NCBI GenBank assembly: GCA_030156575.1 | Contig: JASGMG010000004.1 | Span: forward strand, 1-32,067 | From: Patescibacteria group bacterium | GTDB taxonomy: Bacteria; Patescibacteriota; Saccharimonadia; Saccharimonadales; Saccharimonadaceae | Direction of reading: 5' to 3' | Length of the DNA stretch: 32,067 nt | Part shown: piece after piece, positions 9,056-19,099 of the stretch | Position numbering within the stretch: position 1 is the first letter of the stretch | How the letters are laid out: every line of letters starts with the position of its first letter | Translations under genes and position numbers: made by a program | Notes under the pieces: generated by a model | Seen by the model: only the letters and a program-made list of their open reading frames with translations | What the model was told of the DNA's origin: nothing | Database searches by the model: none

Positions 9056-11746
9056 ATGGGCATAATATTATCTTTTTTAAATTTATTATTACAATGGTAT
9101 ATTTGGATACCGACCGTATTAATACTTAGCTATCTTACTTGGCGAAATTACCATCACATCGAATCCATACAAAATACTGAAAGTGATTTGCTGACTCTAG
9201 AAATACCAAAAGCAAATGATAAAAGTGAATTAGCCGCTGAACAGCTATTTGCCAGTTTGCATGGAATCTTAAGAGATAAAAATGAACTATCTTTAAACAA
9301 CGGCATACAAGAACACCTTAGCTTTGAGATAGCATCTATCAATGGTCAGATTAGATTTTACGTCTGGGTACCACGAAGCCTTAGAAGCTTCGTAGAGGGT
9401 CAAATATACTCTCAATACCCAAGTGTTCAGATACGAAAAGCTGACGAGGACTACGTTGACCACGAAAAACAACATAGTGTAGTCTACTCCTCCGAAATAA
9501 CTCTCACAGACAGCGAAACGCTACCGATTAAAACATTCCAAAGTTTTGAAGTTGACCCATTAGCTGGCATTACTGGAGCGTTAGCAAAATTAGAGTCAAC
9601 AGGCGAAGAAGTTTGGATTCAAATATTATCTCGCCCAATCGCAGATAGTTGGCATAAATCATCAAGTAAATGGGTTGCTGATGTTAAAAAAGGCAAAACT
9701 TCATTTGCAAATAAACTTAATCTTGTTTGGCTCAGTGGTTTATTAGAGGCTTTATGGAAACCACCAGAGGTAAGTAGTTCAACAACCACACCAAAAGAAG
9801 TATCTGAACGTGATAAAGTCAGAATATCTGAAGCTGAAAAGAAAGCAACTAAATTAGGATACCAAGTAAAAATACGTTTAGCTTACTTAGGAGATAGCAC
9901 TGTCAATGCTCGTTTAAGGATGCAAGCTATTGTTGGGACTTTTAAACAATTTAACAGTACCAATTTAAACGGATTTAAAATGTCAAACGCTAGTTTTGAA
10001 AAAGAAAATCTTTCAGCTTATCGTACGAGATCATTCGGTAGGGGAGGATATATTCTCAATATAGAGGAGTTAGCCAGTGTATTTCATTTACCACATACTA
10101 ACGTTGAGACACCTAATGTCGTATGGGCTAGTAGTAAAACTGCCGAACCACCATCAAAGCTACCGATAATAACAGGCAATAACGCCATTGATGAAAATAT
10201 TAGTGCTTTTGGAATGACTAGTTTTAGAGGTATAAATCATCAATTTGGAATGCTACGATCAGATAGATCTAGGCATATGTACATAATCGGACAAACTGGA
10301 GCCGGTAAAACAGGTACACTAGCCTTATTAGCACTTAGTGATATATTCCATGGTCATGGATATGCAATTATTGACCCTCACGGCGATTTTGCCGTTGATA
10401 ATATGCGTTTCATACCTGGAAGCCGTCTAAAAGACGTTGTCTACTTCAATCCAGCCGATACGGCATTTCCACTGGGATTTAATCCACTTGAAGTTTACGA
10501 CCCTAATCAAAAACCAAATGTCAGTTCTGAGGTCATTGGCGTATTAAAAAGGATGTTCGGCGAATCTTGGGGACCACGTCTTGAATATATTCTTCGCTAC
10601 ACAATACTAGCGCTACTTGATCGTCCAGAAACAACAATGTTAGACATTACCAGAATGTTAACCGATAAAGAATTTCGTAATGGAACGCTTAACTATTGCC
10701 AAGATACGGTGGTTTTAAATTTCTGGAGAACAGAATTTGCTAGTTGGAATGAGAAATTTGTTGCTGAAGCTATATCTCCAGTATTAAATAAAATTGGCGC
10801 ATTTACAGCTAATCCGATTATAAGAAACATTATTGGCCAACCAAAATCAACATTTAACATTCGTCAAATCATGGACGAAGGCAAGATCTTAATAGTTAAT
10901 TTATCAAAAGGTCTTATTGGCGAAGACAATGCGGCTATCCTGGGGGCCTTCCTGGTCACTAAAATACAATTAGCTGCTATGAGCCGTAGTGACATAACGA
11001 GAATTGAAGATAGGCGACCATTCTACTTATACGTAGATGAGTTCCAAAACTTTGCAACTGATTCATTTGCTACTATCTTGTCTGAAGCTCGTAAATATGG
11101 CTTAAACCTTGCCGTAGCTAACCAATATATTAGCCAGATGAGTGAAACAGTGAGAGATGCAGTATTTGGCAACGTTGGTACTATGATATCATTCCGCGTA
11201 TCAGCCGATGATGCACCTATTCTCGCTAAACAATTTGAACCTCAATTTGAACCAAATGATTTACTACAGATGCATAACCGTAATTTTGTTATTAATATGG
11301 TTATAAAAGGTGAAAAGTCTCCAGCATTTAACGCTACTACATTGACACTACCTGCCCCCCAAACAGATAACACGGGTCGAATAATAGAAAATACTCGCCG
11401 TAACTATAGTCGTAGTCGCAGTGAAATAGAAAAAGAGATAGAATTAGCAATAAAACCACCAGAAAACCTATTAAGAAAGCCTGTGTCGCAGTCTATGGCA
11501 AAAAAGTGGCCAGTAGGCATACGACCGGTCGATAAGCCTGTAAGCCCCGTTAAAAAGACCGTGACACCTGTTATTGATATCCCTAAAGAAGAAGAAGGGG
11601 GTGCTTCAGAAAAGCCAAAGCCAAAAAGAAAACGATATCGAAAGAAAAAAGTACCTACCACTAATCAAGAACCAACAATTAATCCAAATCAGATCGTAAA
11701 ACCTGCCAACAATGCTCTAGATGGTTCTCTTAAAATTAAGCACTAA
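9056..11746 (+). CDS. VirD4/TraG-type conjugation/secretion ATPase (HerA-FtsK superfamily), N-terminal TM
   Basis: MYIIGQTGAGKTGTLALLA Walker A, YAIIDPHGDFA, FYLYVDEFQNFATDSFATILSEARKYGLNLAVANQY Walker B/motif; basic C-tail KPKPKRKRYRKKK. Confidence 0.85.
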   Translation: MGIILSFLNLLLQWYIWIPTVLILSYLTWRNYHHIESIQNTESDLLTLEIPKANDKSELAAEQLFASLHGILRDKNELSLNNGIQEHLSFEIASINGQIRFYVWVPRSLRSFVEGQIYSQYPSVQIRKADEDYVDHEKQHSVVYSSEITLTDSETLPIKTFQSFEVDPLAGITGALAKLESTGEEVWIQILSRPIADSWHKSSSKWVADVKKGKTSFANKLNLVWLSGLLEALWKPPEVSSSTTTPKEVSERDKVRISEAEKKATKLGYQVKIRLAYLGDSTVNARLRMQAIVGTFKQFNSTNLNGFKMSNASFEKENLSAYRTRSFGRGGYILNIEELASVFHLPHTNVETPNVVWASSKTAEPPSKLPIITGNNAIDENISAFGMTSFRGINHQFGMLRSDRSRHMYIIGQTGAGKTGTLALLALSDIFHGHGYAIIDPHGDFAVDNMRFIPGSRLKDVVYFNPADTAFPLGFNPLEVYDPNQKPNVSSEVIGVLKRMFGESWGPRLEYILRYTILALLDRPETTMLDITRMLTDKEFRNGTLNYCQDTVVLNFWRTEFASWNEKFVAEAISPVLNKIGAFTANPIIRNIIGQPKSTFNIRQIMDEGKILIVNLSKGLIGEDNAAILGAFLVTKIQLAAMSRSDITRIEDRRPFYLYVDEFQNFATDSFATILSEARKYGLNLAVANQYISQMSETVRDAVFGNVGTMISFRVSADDAPILAKQFEPQFEPNDLLQMHNRNFVINMVIKGEKSPAFNATTLTLPAPQTDNTGRIIENTRRNYSRSRSEIEKEIELAIKPPENLLRKPVSQSMAKKWPVGIRPVDKPVSPVKKTVTPVIDIPKEEEGGASEKPKPKRKRYRKKKVPTTNQEPTINPNQIVKPANNALDGSLKIKH

Positions 11747-12050
11747 ATAATAAATTGCTTTTCTTATTAATCATATAGATTGCAATAATATTATGATGGA
11801 ACATATTTAGAACATTATTAAATATCTATTTTTATGTTAACGATAAAAGCTAACCATATAAACAATGTCATCTAAATGCTAATTAAAACAAAATTAAATA
11901 TAATTCTACAAAAAATAAAGAAATAACAATCAAGTAATAAAATTAGCACAATTAATTAAAAAGAGAAGCATATCGAACAAAGTAGCAATATTATAACCAA
12001 AAAATCGAAAGTAACGAGGCAACGAGCTTAGAAAATGTATTATTAATTTA

Positions 12051-12098
12051 TATAGACTTAACGTCGCACAATATATCTTTTACGACATTAAGTATATA
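12051..12098. repeat. imperfect 16-bp inverted repeat in the convergent intergenic region
   Basis: TATAGACTTAACGTCG (12051-12066) / CGACATTAAGTATATA (12083-12098), 14/16 paired. Confidence 0.6.
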
Positions 12099-12330
12099 GT
12101 CAATTAATGAATACTCATACATCTATGGTTATAGGTGTAATACTAGTAATACGCTTATAGAAGTAGTGAAGGCTCTTCTATAAACGAATTAACACCTGTC
12201 GTTAGTCATTTATTAAAACTAAATATAAAAGTTATAACAATACAAGTTAACCTACAGGACATAAATCCTAAACTAAGTCATAAGCTATGTATGATAACTT
12301 GCGTAAATTTGCATAAACTGTTGTTTAATG

Positions 12331-12339
12331 TTATCCACA
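12331..12339 (+). promoter_or_regulatory. perfect DnaA-box consensus TTATCCACA
   Basis: Exact 9-mer match; single copy here. Confidence 0.45.
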
Positions 12340-12503
12340 GTCTATAGCCTTTTAATGTACTACCGCCCTTCCCTAATTAAAGTCTATTTGCTTTTTTGTA
12401 GATTATATATATTAATATGTTTTTTATATTATTTAATATTTACAATAAGATAGAACTAAAATAGAACATAGTAGTGGAGTATGGAGAGTACCACTCTCTT
12501 AAG

Positions 12504-13430
12504 CTATTTGTAAAACGCCTTACCGCTAACCCGAATATCGACATAGTTAATTGTCTTACCATGTGTAGTAAAATACTGAATCGCTCGGGCCATATCTTCT
12601 ACTTGCTCCCCTGCCGGACGATCAATCGACAATCTTACGTAATAACTCACCTCTTTAAGCTGTATTTCTAATTCACGAGTAGTACCAGCAGGCAACGATG
12701 CTTTAGTTACTGTATAACCACTATTCTTAGATAACGAAACAACTCTTCCTACGAAGCTAAGAAACTTCTTACTCGCAATAGCAGCGTTAGTCTGTAAAGA
12801 GGCGCCACTATCATCAACTATCTGAACATCTGGATTTGAAAAATAATTACGTTCAAACGGTATACCATTAGAGTCCACGTAATGTTGCTCGCCATCAGTT
12901 TGCCAACCAGCAACTGGCTTACGCATAGTAATAACAAAGTTTGTTTCACCAGGAAATGTGGAATTACCTTGTTTTACATTTAAAACTTCCGGTAATTTAC
13001 TAGAGACATAATCAGTAATAGCCGATTCATCCAACAAGAAACGTAACCGACTCATTGGATTTACCTCTAAATACTCTTTTATAGACGCCTGGTATATCGA
13101 GCTATCTATATTTTTAGATATATCTACACCCGATGTACTAATTGAAACCGAAGCTGTAAAATTAAGAATTATCAAAACTAAAATTGCCACAATCAAAGTC
13201 ACAATTAATAAGATACTTGAAACCTTACGACGTTTGCGAGACAGATGATGTACGGCAGCTCTAGGAGATTCTAGATCTTTTTTTATATTCAATGAATCAA
13301 AATGATTAGATGTCGTACCTGTTAAAGTTCGATTACGTCTAAAAGTAACCGATGACATATTATTATCAGGTCTAGCATTATTTCTAGCTATTCGACGACT
13401 AGGAATATTTGTTTTTTTCTTCTTAAACAA
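12504..13430 (-). CDS. ftsQ: FtsQ-like division protein
   Basis: Basic N-terminus, single TM (VSSILLIVTLIVAILVLIILNF), POTRA/FtsQ-like extracytoplasmic region; last gene of the dcw cluster. Confidence 0.75.
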   Translation of the reverse strand: MFKKKKTNIPSRRIARNNARPDNNMSSVTFRRNRTLTGTTSNHFDSLNIKKDLESPRAAVHHLSRKRRKVSSILLIVTLIVAILVLIILNFTASVSISTSGVDISKNIDSSIYQASIKEYLEVNPMSRLRFLLDESAITDYVSSKLPEVLNVKQGNSTFPGETNFVITMRKPVAGWQTDGEQHYVDSNGIPFERNYFSNPDVQIVDDSGASLQTNAAIASKKFLSFVGRVVSLSKNSGYTVTKASLPAGTTRELEIQLKEVSYYVRLSIDRPAGEQVEDMARAIQYFTTHGKTINYVDIRVSGKAFYK

Positions 13431-13499
13431 ATTTACCCCCTAATTCATTTCCATATTAATAATTATAAGTTTCTTACTTATGTTTACTATTATTATAAC

Positions 13500-14651
13500 T
13501 CATTTAATATTAGATAATATCATATTGGCAACATCACGCGCAGCATCGGGACGAGCAAAAAGAGCAAAAGCTTTTGACATTTTTTTAGTATGTTCTGCGT
13601 TAGATACAATATCATTTACAGCTGACGTTAATAGATCTGGAGTTTTAATCATTTCATCCTCATCTACAACCATAACAGCATCATTCTCAAGGTAAACAGC
13701 TGCATTTTTTGATTGATGACCACCAGTCAATTTAGCATTAGGAATCAATATCGTAGGTTTAGCTAGTGTTGCTAATTCTAAGATAGTAGTTGCTCCTGCC
13801 CTGGTAACAACAACATCAGCAGCACCTAATAATGATGCCATCCCCTCTGAAACAAATGAATGTAACTGAAAATGATCATCATTCAAAGGCACAACTGCTT
13901 TTATCTTATCGTATTGGCATGCACCAGAAATTAAAACTACTGAACCAATTTTTAATAAATCTTTTAAAACTAGTACCACAGTATCATTTATTCGACTCGC
14001 TCCCAATCCCCCACCGGTAATGACAATTAAAGGCTTATCCACCGAAATACCCCACGTTTCTTTAGCAGCTTTAACTTCTAACTTAGAAAACTTATGGAAT
14101 TCAGATGATATCGGTATACCAACATAACGTGATTTGTTTAACGGATAAGGATAATATTCAAGTGGGGCTCCTGTAGCTATAGAAGTCGCCCATTTACTCA
14201 ATATTAAATTAGTAAGCCCTGGATGAGCATCAGAATCATGAATAACAAGCGGTATACGTAACAATCTAGTTGCAATACCTACAGGTAAACAAACATAGCC
14301 ACCCTTAGTGAATACTACATCCGGCCTCCAGATTATCAATTTAATTATACTTTGGAAAAAACCAACAAACACAAGAAAACTATCACCAATATTCTTTAAG
14401 ACTAATGATGGCCACAGTAATTGGCGCATAACTGACAAATGATGATAACGCCTAAGCTTACCTGAAAATATCTTTTGGACTGGTATATTAGGATCAAAAT
14501 TATTCATAATCAGCTTAGCCTGACAAGCAAATTTTCTATCACACCAAAATCGGACCTTAGCCTTAGGATGAATATTTTTAATTTCGCGTAACACTGCTAC
14601 GACTGGAGTAACGTGACCGCCCGATCCCCCGCCGACTGCTAGAATTTTCAT
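13500..14651 (-). CDS. murG: UDP-GlcNAc:undecaprenyl-PP-MurNAc-pentapeptide GlcNAc transferase MurG
   Basis: MKILAVGGGSGGHVTPV, HDSDAHPGLTN, GGGLGA, VSEGMASLLGAADVVVTRAGATTILEL, GGHQSKNA. Confidence 0.95.
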   Translation of the reverse strand: MKILAVGGGSGGHVTPVVAVLREIKNIHPKAKVRFWCDRKFACQAKLIMNNFDPNIPVQKIFSGKLRRYHHLSVMRQLLWPSLVLKNIGDSFLVFVGFFQSIIKLIIWRPDVVFTKGGYVCLPVGIATRLLRIPLVIHDSDAHPGLTNLILSKWATSIATGAPLEYYPYPLNKSRYVGIPISSEFHKFSKLEVKAAKETWGISVDKPLIVITGGGLGASRINDTVVLVLKDLLKIGSVVLISGACQYDKIKAVVPLNDDHFQLHSFVSEGMASLLGAADVVVTRAGATTILELATLAKPTILIPNAKLTGGHQSKNAAVYLENDAVMVVDEDEMIKTPDLLTSAVNDIVSNAEHTKKMSKAFALFARPDAARDVANMILSNIK

Positions 14652-15888
14652 GTTGTGCCTCCTTTAAATGTGATGAATGAACAGTATAACGAGATAGTTG
14701 AAAAACTAGACCTAGAGCCGCTGTAATAAACAAAATACTAGTTCCGCCGAAACTAAGCAATGGCAAGGTTATACCTGTTAAAGGAAAAACCCCTACCATT
14801 GAAGCTACATTCAATATAACATGAGAACCAAACCAACCAAAAACACCAGCTGCCAACAATTTAAGTCTCATATCTACCAAATGATCCATCACCTTTAATA
14901 AACGTAATAATAAAGCCACAAATATAGCTAATATAGTCATCAAGCCCACAAAGCCAAACATTTCACCCATAATAGCAAAGACTGAATCGTTTATAGCCTC
15001 TGGGAGATATCCCGTCGCTTGAACGCTATTACCTATACCGACGCCAAACAAACCTCCTGTACCGATAGCAATTTTTGCATGCTCAATATGATAGCTACTT
15101 GAGTCTTTCGTTGACGAGTCATCACCTTTTAAATATGTAGTGATACGTTCGATACGGTGAGGAGCTATGACAATTAGCATCACACCACCTAAAACAAGTA
15201 ATAATAAAGCCATAAGACTATTCTTTTTATTTATACCTCCAACAAATAACATGGAGACGATAATGCTGACAAGCGAGATTCCTGTGCCTAAGTCTTTTTG
15301 GATAACAACTATAAACAGCATAGATATACAAACAATTATAGCTAGCGGTATTAAAGTATCTTGAAGGTCATTTATCTTGCCTTGGCTTGATTTGGCACCT
15401 AAAAAACTAGCTGCAAATATCAATAAGGAAAACTTTAAAAGTTCAGCAGGCTGAAGAGTCCCTAACGAGCCCAAGTTAAACCAACGAGTAGCTCCTAAAG
15501 TTTGTTGTGCTATCCCCCAATTAGCCCATCCAGCTATAGCTAACAGTGCACAAGCAGCTAAAGACAATAGGACTAATTTATCTGCATATTTTGTAACCCA
15601 AGTGTATGGCAATACAGACATAACCACAAAGACAAACAAAGCCAACGACAAGCTAATGGCTTGTTTCACAAAAAAATAAGTATTACTATAGTTACTTCCA
15701 TAAGCATTGTTTAATACATTAGCTCGTTGCGGTCCAATAGCATACATAATAATAAGACCTAATAACATCAAAAGACCCATATAAAGCACTATTAAATAGT
15801 CTGGTCTATGCCTACGAATATTAGTCATATCAGAAAATCGAGCATGACTAGCAATTTTAACTATCGGCTTTTGACGCCTATCAGCCAT
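14578..15888 (-). CDS. ftsW: SEDS-family lipid II polymerase FtsW
   Basis: Multi-TM; GTLQPAELLKFSLLIFAA, KDLGTGISLV, YHIEHAKIAIGTGGLFGVGIGNS, GITLPLLSFGGTS. Confidence 0.92.
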   Translation of the reverse strand: MADRRQKPIVKIASHARFSDMTNIRRHRPDYLIVLYMGLLMLLGLIIMYAIGPQRANVLNNAYGSNYSNTYFFVKQAISLSLALFVFVVMSVLPYTWVTKYADKLVLLSLAACALLAIAGWANWGIAQQTLGATRWFNLGSLGTLQPAELLKFSLLIFAASFLGAKSSQGKINDLQDTLIPLAIIVCISMLFIVVIQKDLGTGISLVSIIVSMLFVGGINKKNSLMALLLLVLGGVMLIVIAPHRIERITTYLKGDDSSTKDSSSYHIEHAKIAIGTGGLFGVGIGNSVQATGYLPEAINDSVFAIMGEMFGFVGLMTILAIFVALLLRLLKVMDHLVDMRLKLLAAGVFGWFGSHVILNVASMVGVFPLTGITLPLLSFGGTSILFITAALGLVFQLSRYTVHSSHLKEAQHENSSSRRGIGRSRYSSRSSVTRN

Positions 15889-15889
15889 T

Positions 15890-16924
15890 TTATATGCTGC
15901 CCCCGGCTAAAGCCAGCAATATTCCAATAAAAGCGACTATACAACCTATCACCCAAAAACGCATAGTCACCTTGGTCTCTGGCCATCCAGTTGCCTCTAA
16001 ATGTTGATGAAAAGGTGCTGATATAAATATCTTACGCTTAAAAACTTTCTTACTAAAAATTTGAATTAAACTTGATCCAGCCTCAGCGACAAATATAATT
16101 CCAATGATTGGCAACAGTAATAATGTGTTAGTCAACATCGCAACCACGCCTAGTGAAGCTCCAAGCGCAAAACTACCAACATCTCCCATCATGAATCGAG
16201 CTGGATAAATATTAAACCATAAATAGCTAAGTAAAGCTCCCACTACAGTGAAACAAAACCCTGATAACAACAACTGTGATTGAAGCATAGCAATGATACC
16301 AAAAGAACCAAAAGCAATCGCCGCAAGTCCACCCGCTAAGCCGTCAAGGCCGTCACTTATATTCACGGCATTACCAGTCGCAACAACTGCAAAAGCAAAT
16401 AACGGAACAATCAACCAACCAATTGTTAAATCTCCAAAAAACGGAATATTAACGCTGTTTGCACCTAACTTTGCAAAAAAGAACCAACCAAGCAATACTC
16501 CAATTATTGCAATCATTGCAAATTTGAGACTAGAGCGAAGTCCAGCTATACCCTCACCACGTCCACGTATATTAATAACATCATCTAACAATCCAACGAA
16601 AGCTCCACCCGCTAAAGCCGCCAATGGCAACCAGGTTTGACCTCTGTTAAGATTAAACATCAATGTAATAAACATTATAGAAATCACAAATATAATTCCA
16701 GCCATAGTAGGAATATTACGTTTAAACTTATTAGCATGTAGTTTATTGAATACTGTTAACTTTTCGCCAGTGGTGCTATTTGTCCGCTGTTTCTTCCAAA
16801 ATTTATATTTATATGCTAAAAACGTGTAGATCGGAGTCAATAGCATAGACAGCACAAAAGAAATCACACTTAGAATAAAAGTTCCTCTTAAATCGTTTGT
16901 AAGTTCAGTTAACATAATACTCAT
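15890..16924 (-). CDS. mraY: phospho-N-acetylmuramoyl-pentapeptide transferase MraY
   Basis: PTMAGIIF, GLLDDVINI, NAVNISDGLDGLAGG, FMMGDVGSFALG, PFHQHLEATGWPETKVTMRFW. Confidence 0.96.
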   Translation of the reverse strand: MSIMLTELTNDLRGTFILSVISFVLSMLLTPIYTFLAYKYKFWKKQRTNSTTGEKLTVFNKLHANKFKRNIPTMAGIIFVISIMFITLMFNLNRGQTWLPLAALAGGAFVGLLDDVINIRGRGEGIAGLRSSLKFAMIAIIGVLLGWFFFAKLGANSVNIPFFGDLTIGWLIVPLFAFAVVATGNAVNISDGLDGLAGGLAAIAFGSFGIIAMLQSQLLLSGFCFTVVGALLSYLWFNIYPARFMMGDVGSFALGASLGVVAMLTNTLLLLPIIGIIFVAEAGSSLIQIFSKKVFKRKIFISAPFHQHLEATGWPETKVTMRFWVIGCIVAFIGILLALAGGSI

Positions 16925-16927
16925 AAA

Positions 16928-18667
16928 TTATACCTTCGGTTCTATTTTTAAATAATCAATCATCCAATTTGAAATATCTGTAAATATTGGCAAGGCATCT
17001 CTTGAACCCTGCAACTCCATGTTGTCACCAGATACCTGCACCATTATGACATACCTTGACGTTTCTTCGCTACCTCCATAGCCTAGATATGTTCCAACAG
17101 TCTCGTTATCTGAGTAAACTCCATCCTTTATAACTTGCGATGTTCCAGTTTTTCCACCTATATAATATCCAGCCTTATCAACACTATTGAAGAAAACATT
17201 TCTTGCAACATGAGCCATTTCGCGTACTTGATTTGCAGTTGACTCCGAAACCGTATTTGATGCACTAGCAATTTTATTAGCTATATATTTTCCATCACTA
17301 TTAACTATACCAGCTAAAACTGTTGGTTTGTAATATTTGCCACCATTAACAATCGAGCTAAAGGCAGCTGCTACCTGGACCATAGTTACATCTAAACCTT
17401 GTCCAAATGACATATTTGAATAGCGTACAGCGTTACCTTCAGACTTGTCAGGAGATATCACAATACCCGCAGCCTCACCAGCCACTTCAACTCCAGTTAA
17501 CTGACCTAATTTAAACTTATTATGAAAATAATCATACATAATATCACGTGATTGACGATTAACACTCTTACCGTCACCAAGACGTTCTGCAACAGTCACA
17601 AAGCCAGTATTAAGAGACCAATTCAAAGCATGTTGAAAAGTGATTGTACCAGTTTGACCCAAAGTAGCATTAGTTATAGTTCGATCTTCAACCTGAATAT
17701 AGTCAGTATTTACATAGGTTGAATTTGCTGAGACAACCCCCTTGTCGATACCAGTTGCCATAGTTAAAGTCTTGACGTCAGATCCAGGTTCATAAGGTGC
17801 TGAGACAACTCCATTATTAAAAACTGCCGCGTCCTCTACTTTATTAAATTCTGCTGGGCTATATGTTGGTAAATTAGCCATCGCCATAATCTTCCCGGTC
17901 TGAGGGTCCATAACAATAGCACTACCGTTTGTTGCACCAGTCCGCTTAAGACCATCCGCTAAAAATTGTTCAACATGAGATTGCACATTACGATCTATAC
18001 TAAGAACGATATTTTCTCCATCGACTGCTGGTTGATTTATATTATTATCACCAATAGTCAAAGGAACATCACTTACATCGGTAACTGATTGTAATAATCC
18101 ATCCGTACCGGTTAATCGACTGTTTAATTTACTCTCAACGCCATATCTTGCTTCACCATTAAAGTTCAGAAAGCCTAATGTTTGTGCTGCTAACGAACCT
18201 TCTGGATAAACTCTTTGTGATTCTTCCTGAAAACCAATTCCATTAAGATTCTCATTCTTTATTAAATTAGCTTGAGCGCGAGTTACTTTAGTAGCTAAGA
18301 TCTGGTATCGACTATTTGCTTTATCAAGTAAAGCTTGCAAATCAGAACGTGCATTACCACCAGCAACACGTTTAATAACCTCTATGATTTTATCGTCATC
18401 AGTCACAGTTTGAGGATCTGCAAAAACAGTATAAACCGTCTGGTTTAGCACCAAAGGCACAGGAGTGTTACCATTAAGACCATAAATATTCCCTCTTTTT
18501 GAAGGAATAGTAAGTCGCTTAACTTGTTCTTCATCAGCTAGCCCAACATAATAATCATGCCTAATAATCTGTAAATAAAATAATCGCATTACAAAAATAG
18601 CCATAATAATAGCAACCATAGCAATTAGCTTTTTTGAACGGCTTCCTTTTTGTAATTCTAGATTCAT
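16928..18667 (-). CDS. ftsI: class B penicillin-binding protein (FtsI/PBP2/SpoVD type)
   Basis: EPGSDVKTLTMATGID (SxxK), NWSLNTGF (SxN), GGKTGTSQV (KTG). Confidence 0.92.
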   Translation of the reverse strand: MNLELQKGSRSKKLIAMVAIIMAIFVMRLFYLQIIRHDYYVGLADEEQVKRLTIPSKRGNIYGLNGNTPVPLVLNQTVYTVFADPQTVTDDDKIIEVIKRVAGGNARSDLQALLDKANSRYQILATKVTRAQANLIKNENLNGIGFQEESQRVYPEGSLAAQTLGFLNFNGEARYGVESKLNSRLTGTDGLLQSVTDVSDVPLTIGDNNINQPAVDGENIVLSIDRNVQSHVEQFLADGLKRTGATNGSAIVMDPQTGKIMAMANLPTYSPAEFNKVEDAAVFNNGVVSAPYEPGSDVKTLTMATGIDKGVVSANSTYVNTDYIQVEDRTITNATLGQTGTITFQHALNWSLNTGFVTVAERLGDGKSVNRQSRDIMYDYFHNKFKLGQLTGVEVAGEAAGIVISPDKSEGNAVRYSNMSFGQGLDVTMVQVAAAFSSIVNGGKYYKPTVLAGIVNSDGKYIANKIASASNTVSESTANQVREMAHVARNVFFNSVDKAGYYIGGKTGTSQVIKDGVYSDNETVGTYLGYGGSEETSRYVIMVQVSGDNMELQGSRDALPIFTDISNWMIDYLKIEPKV

Positions 18668-18679
18668 AAAACCCTGCTA

Positions 18680-19027
18680 CTATTGAGCGTATTCTGTAGA
18701 TGTAGGTGCCGTCATTGTCGTAGCAACACTGCTGTTTTTTACAGTTTCAAGTGCAGTTAGCCTTGCATTCTCTATCTCTAAATCACTCTTTTGAGTATTC
18801 AAATCAGCAATCTGATTATCAATCTTTTGAGTTGCATAATCGTAACTTGTAGCACGAGTTGCTTGTGTCAAATATATCAATCCCAAAACGGTAATCATTA
18901 ATGCAATTAGCACTGTATGAGTTACGGGTCCAAGTTTGATAGCTGAAACAAAAGCAACGGTGTTTTGGTTGCGAGACCAATTTTGTTGACGCCTACTATT
19001 AAAATTTTGATTACGTTGATAAGACAT
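18680..19027 (-). CDS. ftsL: FtsL-like septum protein
   Basis: Basic N-terminus, one TM (HTVLIALMITVLGLIYLTQ), coiled coil IDNQIADLNTQKSDLEIENARLTAL; position between rsmH and ftsI. Confidence 0.75.
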   Translation of the reverse strand: MSYQRNQNFNSRRQQNWSRNQNTVAFVSAIKLGPVTHTVLIALMITVLGLIYLTQATRATSYDYATQKIDNQIADLNTQKSDLEIENARLTALETVKNSSVATTMTAPTSTEYAQ

Positions 19028-19060
19028 TGTGATAATTTTTCTGTTTATTGTTTATTTTGG

Positions 19061-19092
19061 TGTCTTACCCTGTAATATTACAGGGTAAGACA
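19061..19092. repeat. perfect 32-bp palindrome TGTCTTACCCTGTAATATTACAGGGTAAGACA
   Basis: Direct reading; 16+16 nt, no unpaired centre. Confidence 0.95.
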
Positions 19093-19099
19093 TGGTCTT

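Noticed and set aside
12331-12339. Replication origin at about 12.3 kb
   Set aside because: Only one exact DnaA box and convergent flanking transcription; dnaA/dnaN not in the window.
12474-12671. 65-aa + strand ORF over the ftsQ 3' end
   Set aside because: Overlaps ftsQ antisense; no homology-like features.
16293-16640. 115-aa + strand ORF antisense to mraY
   Set aside because: Low-complexity Pro/Ala/Lys shadow frame fully inside a confidently identified gene.
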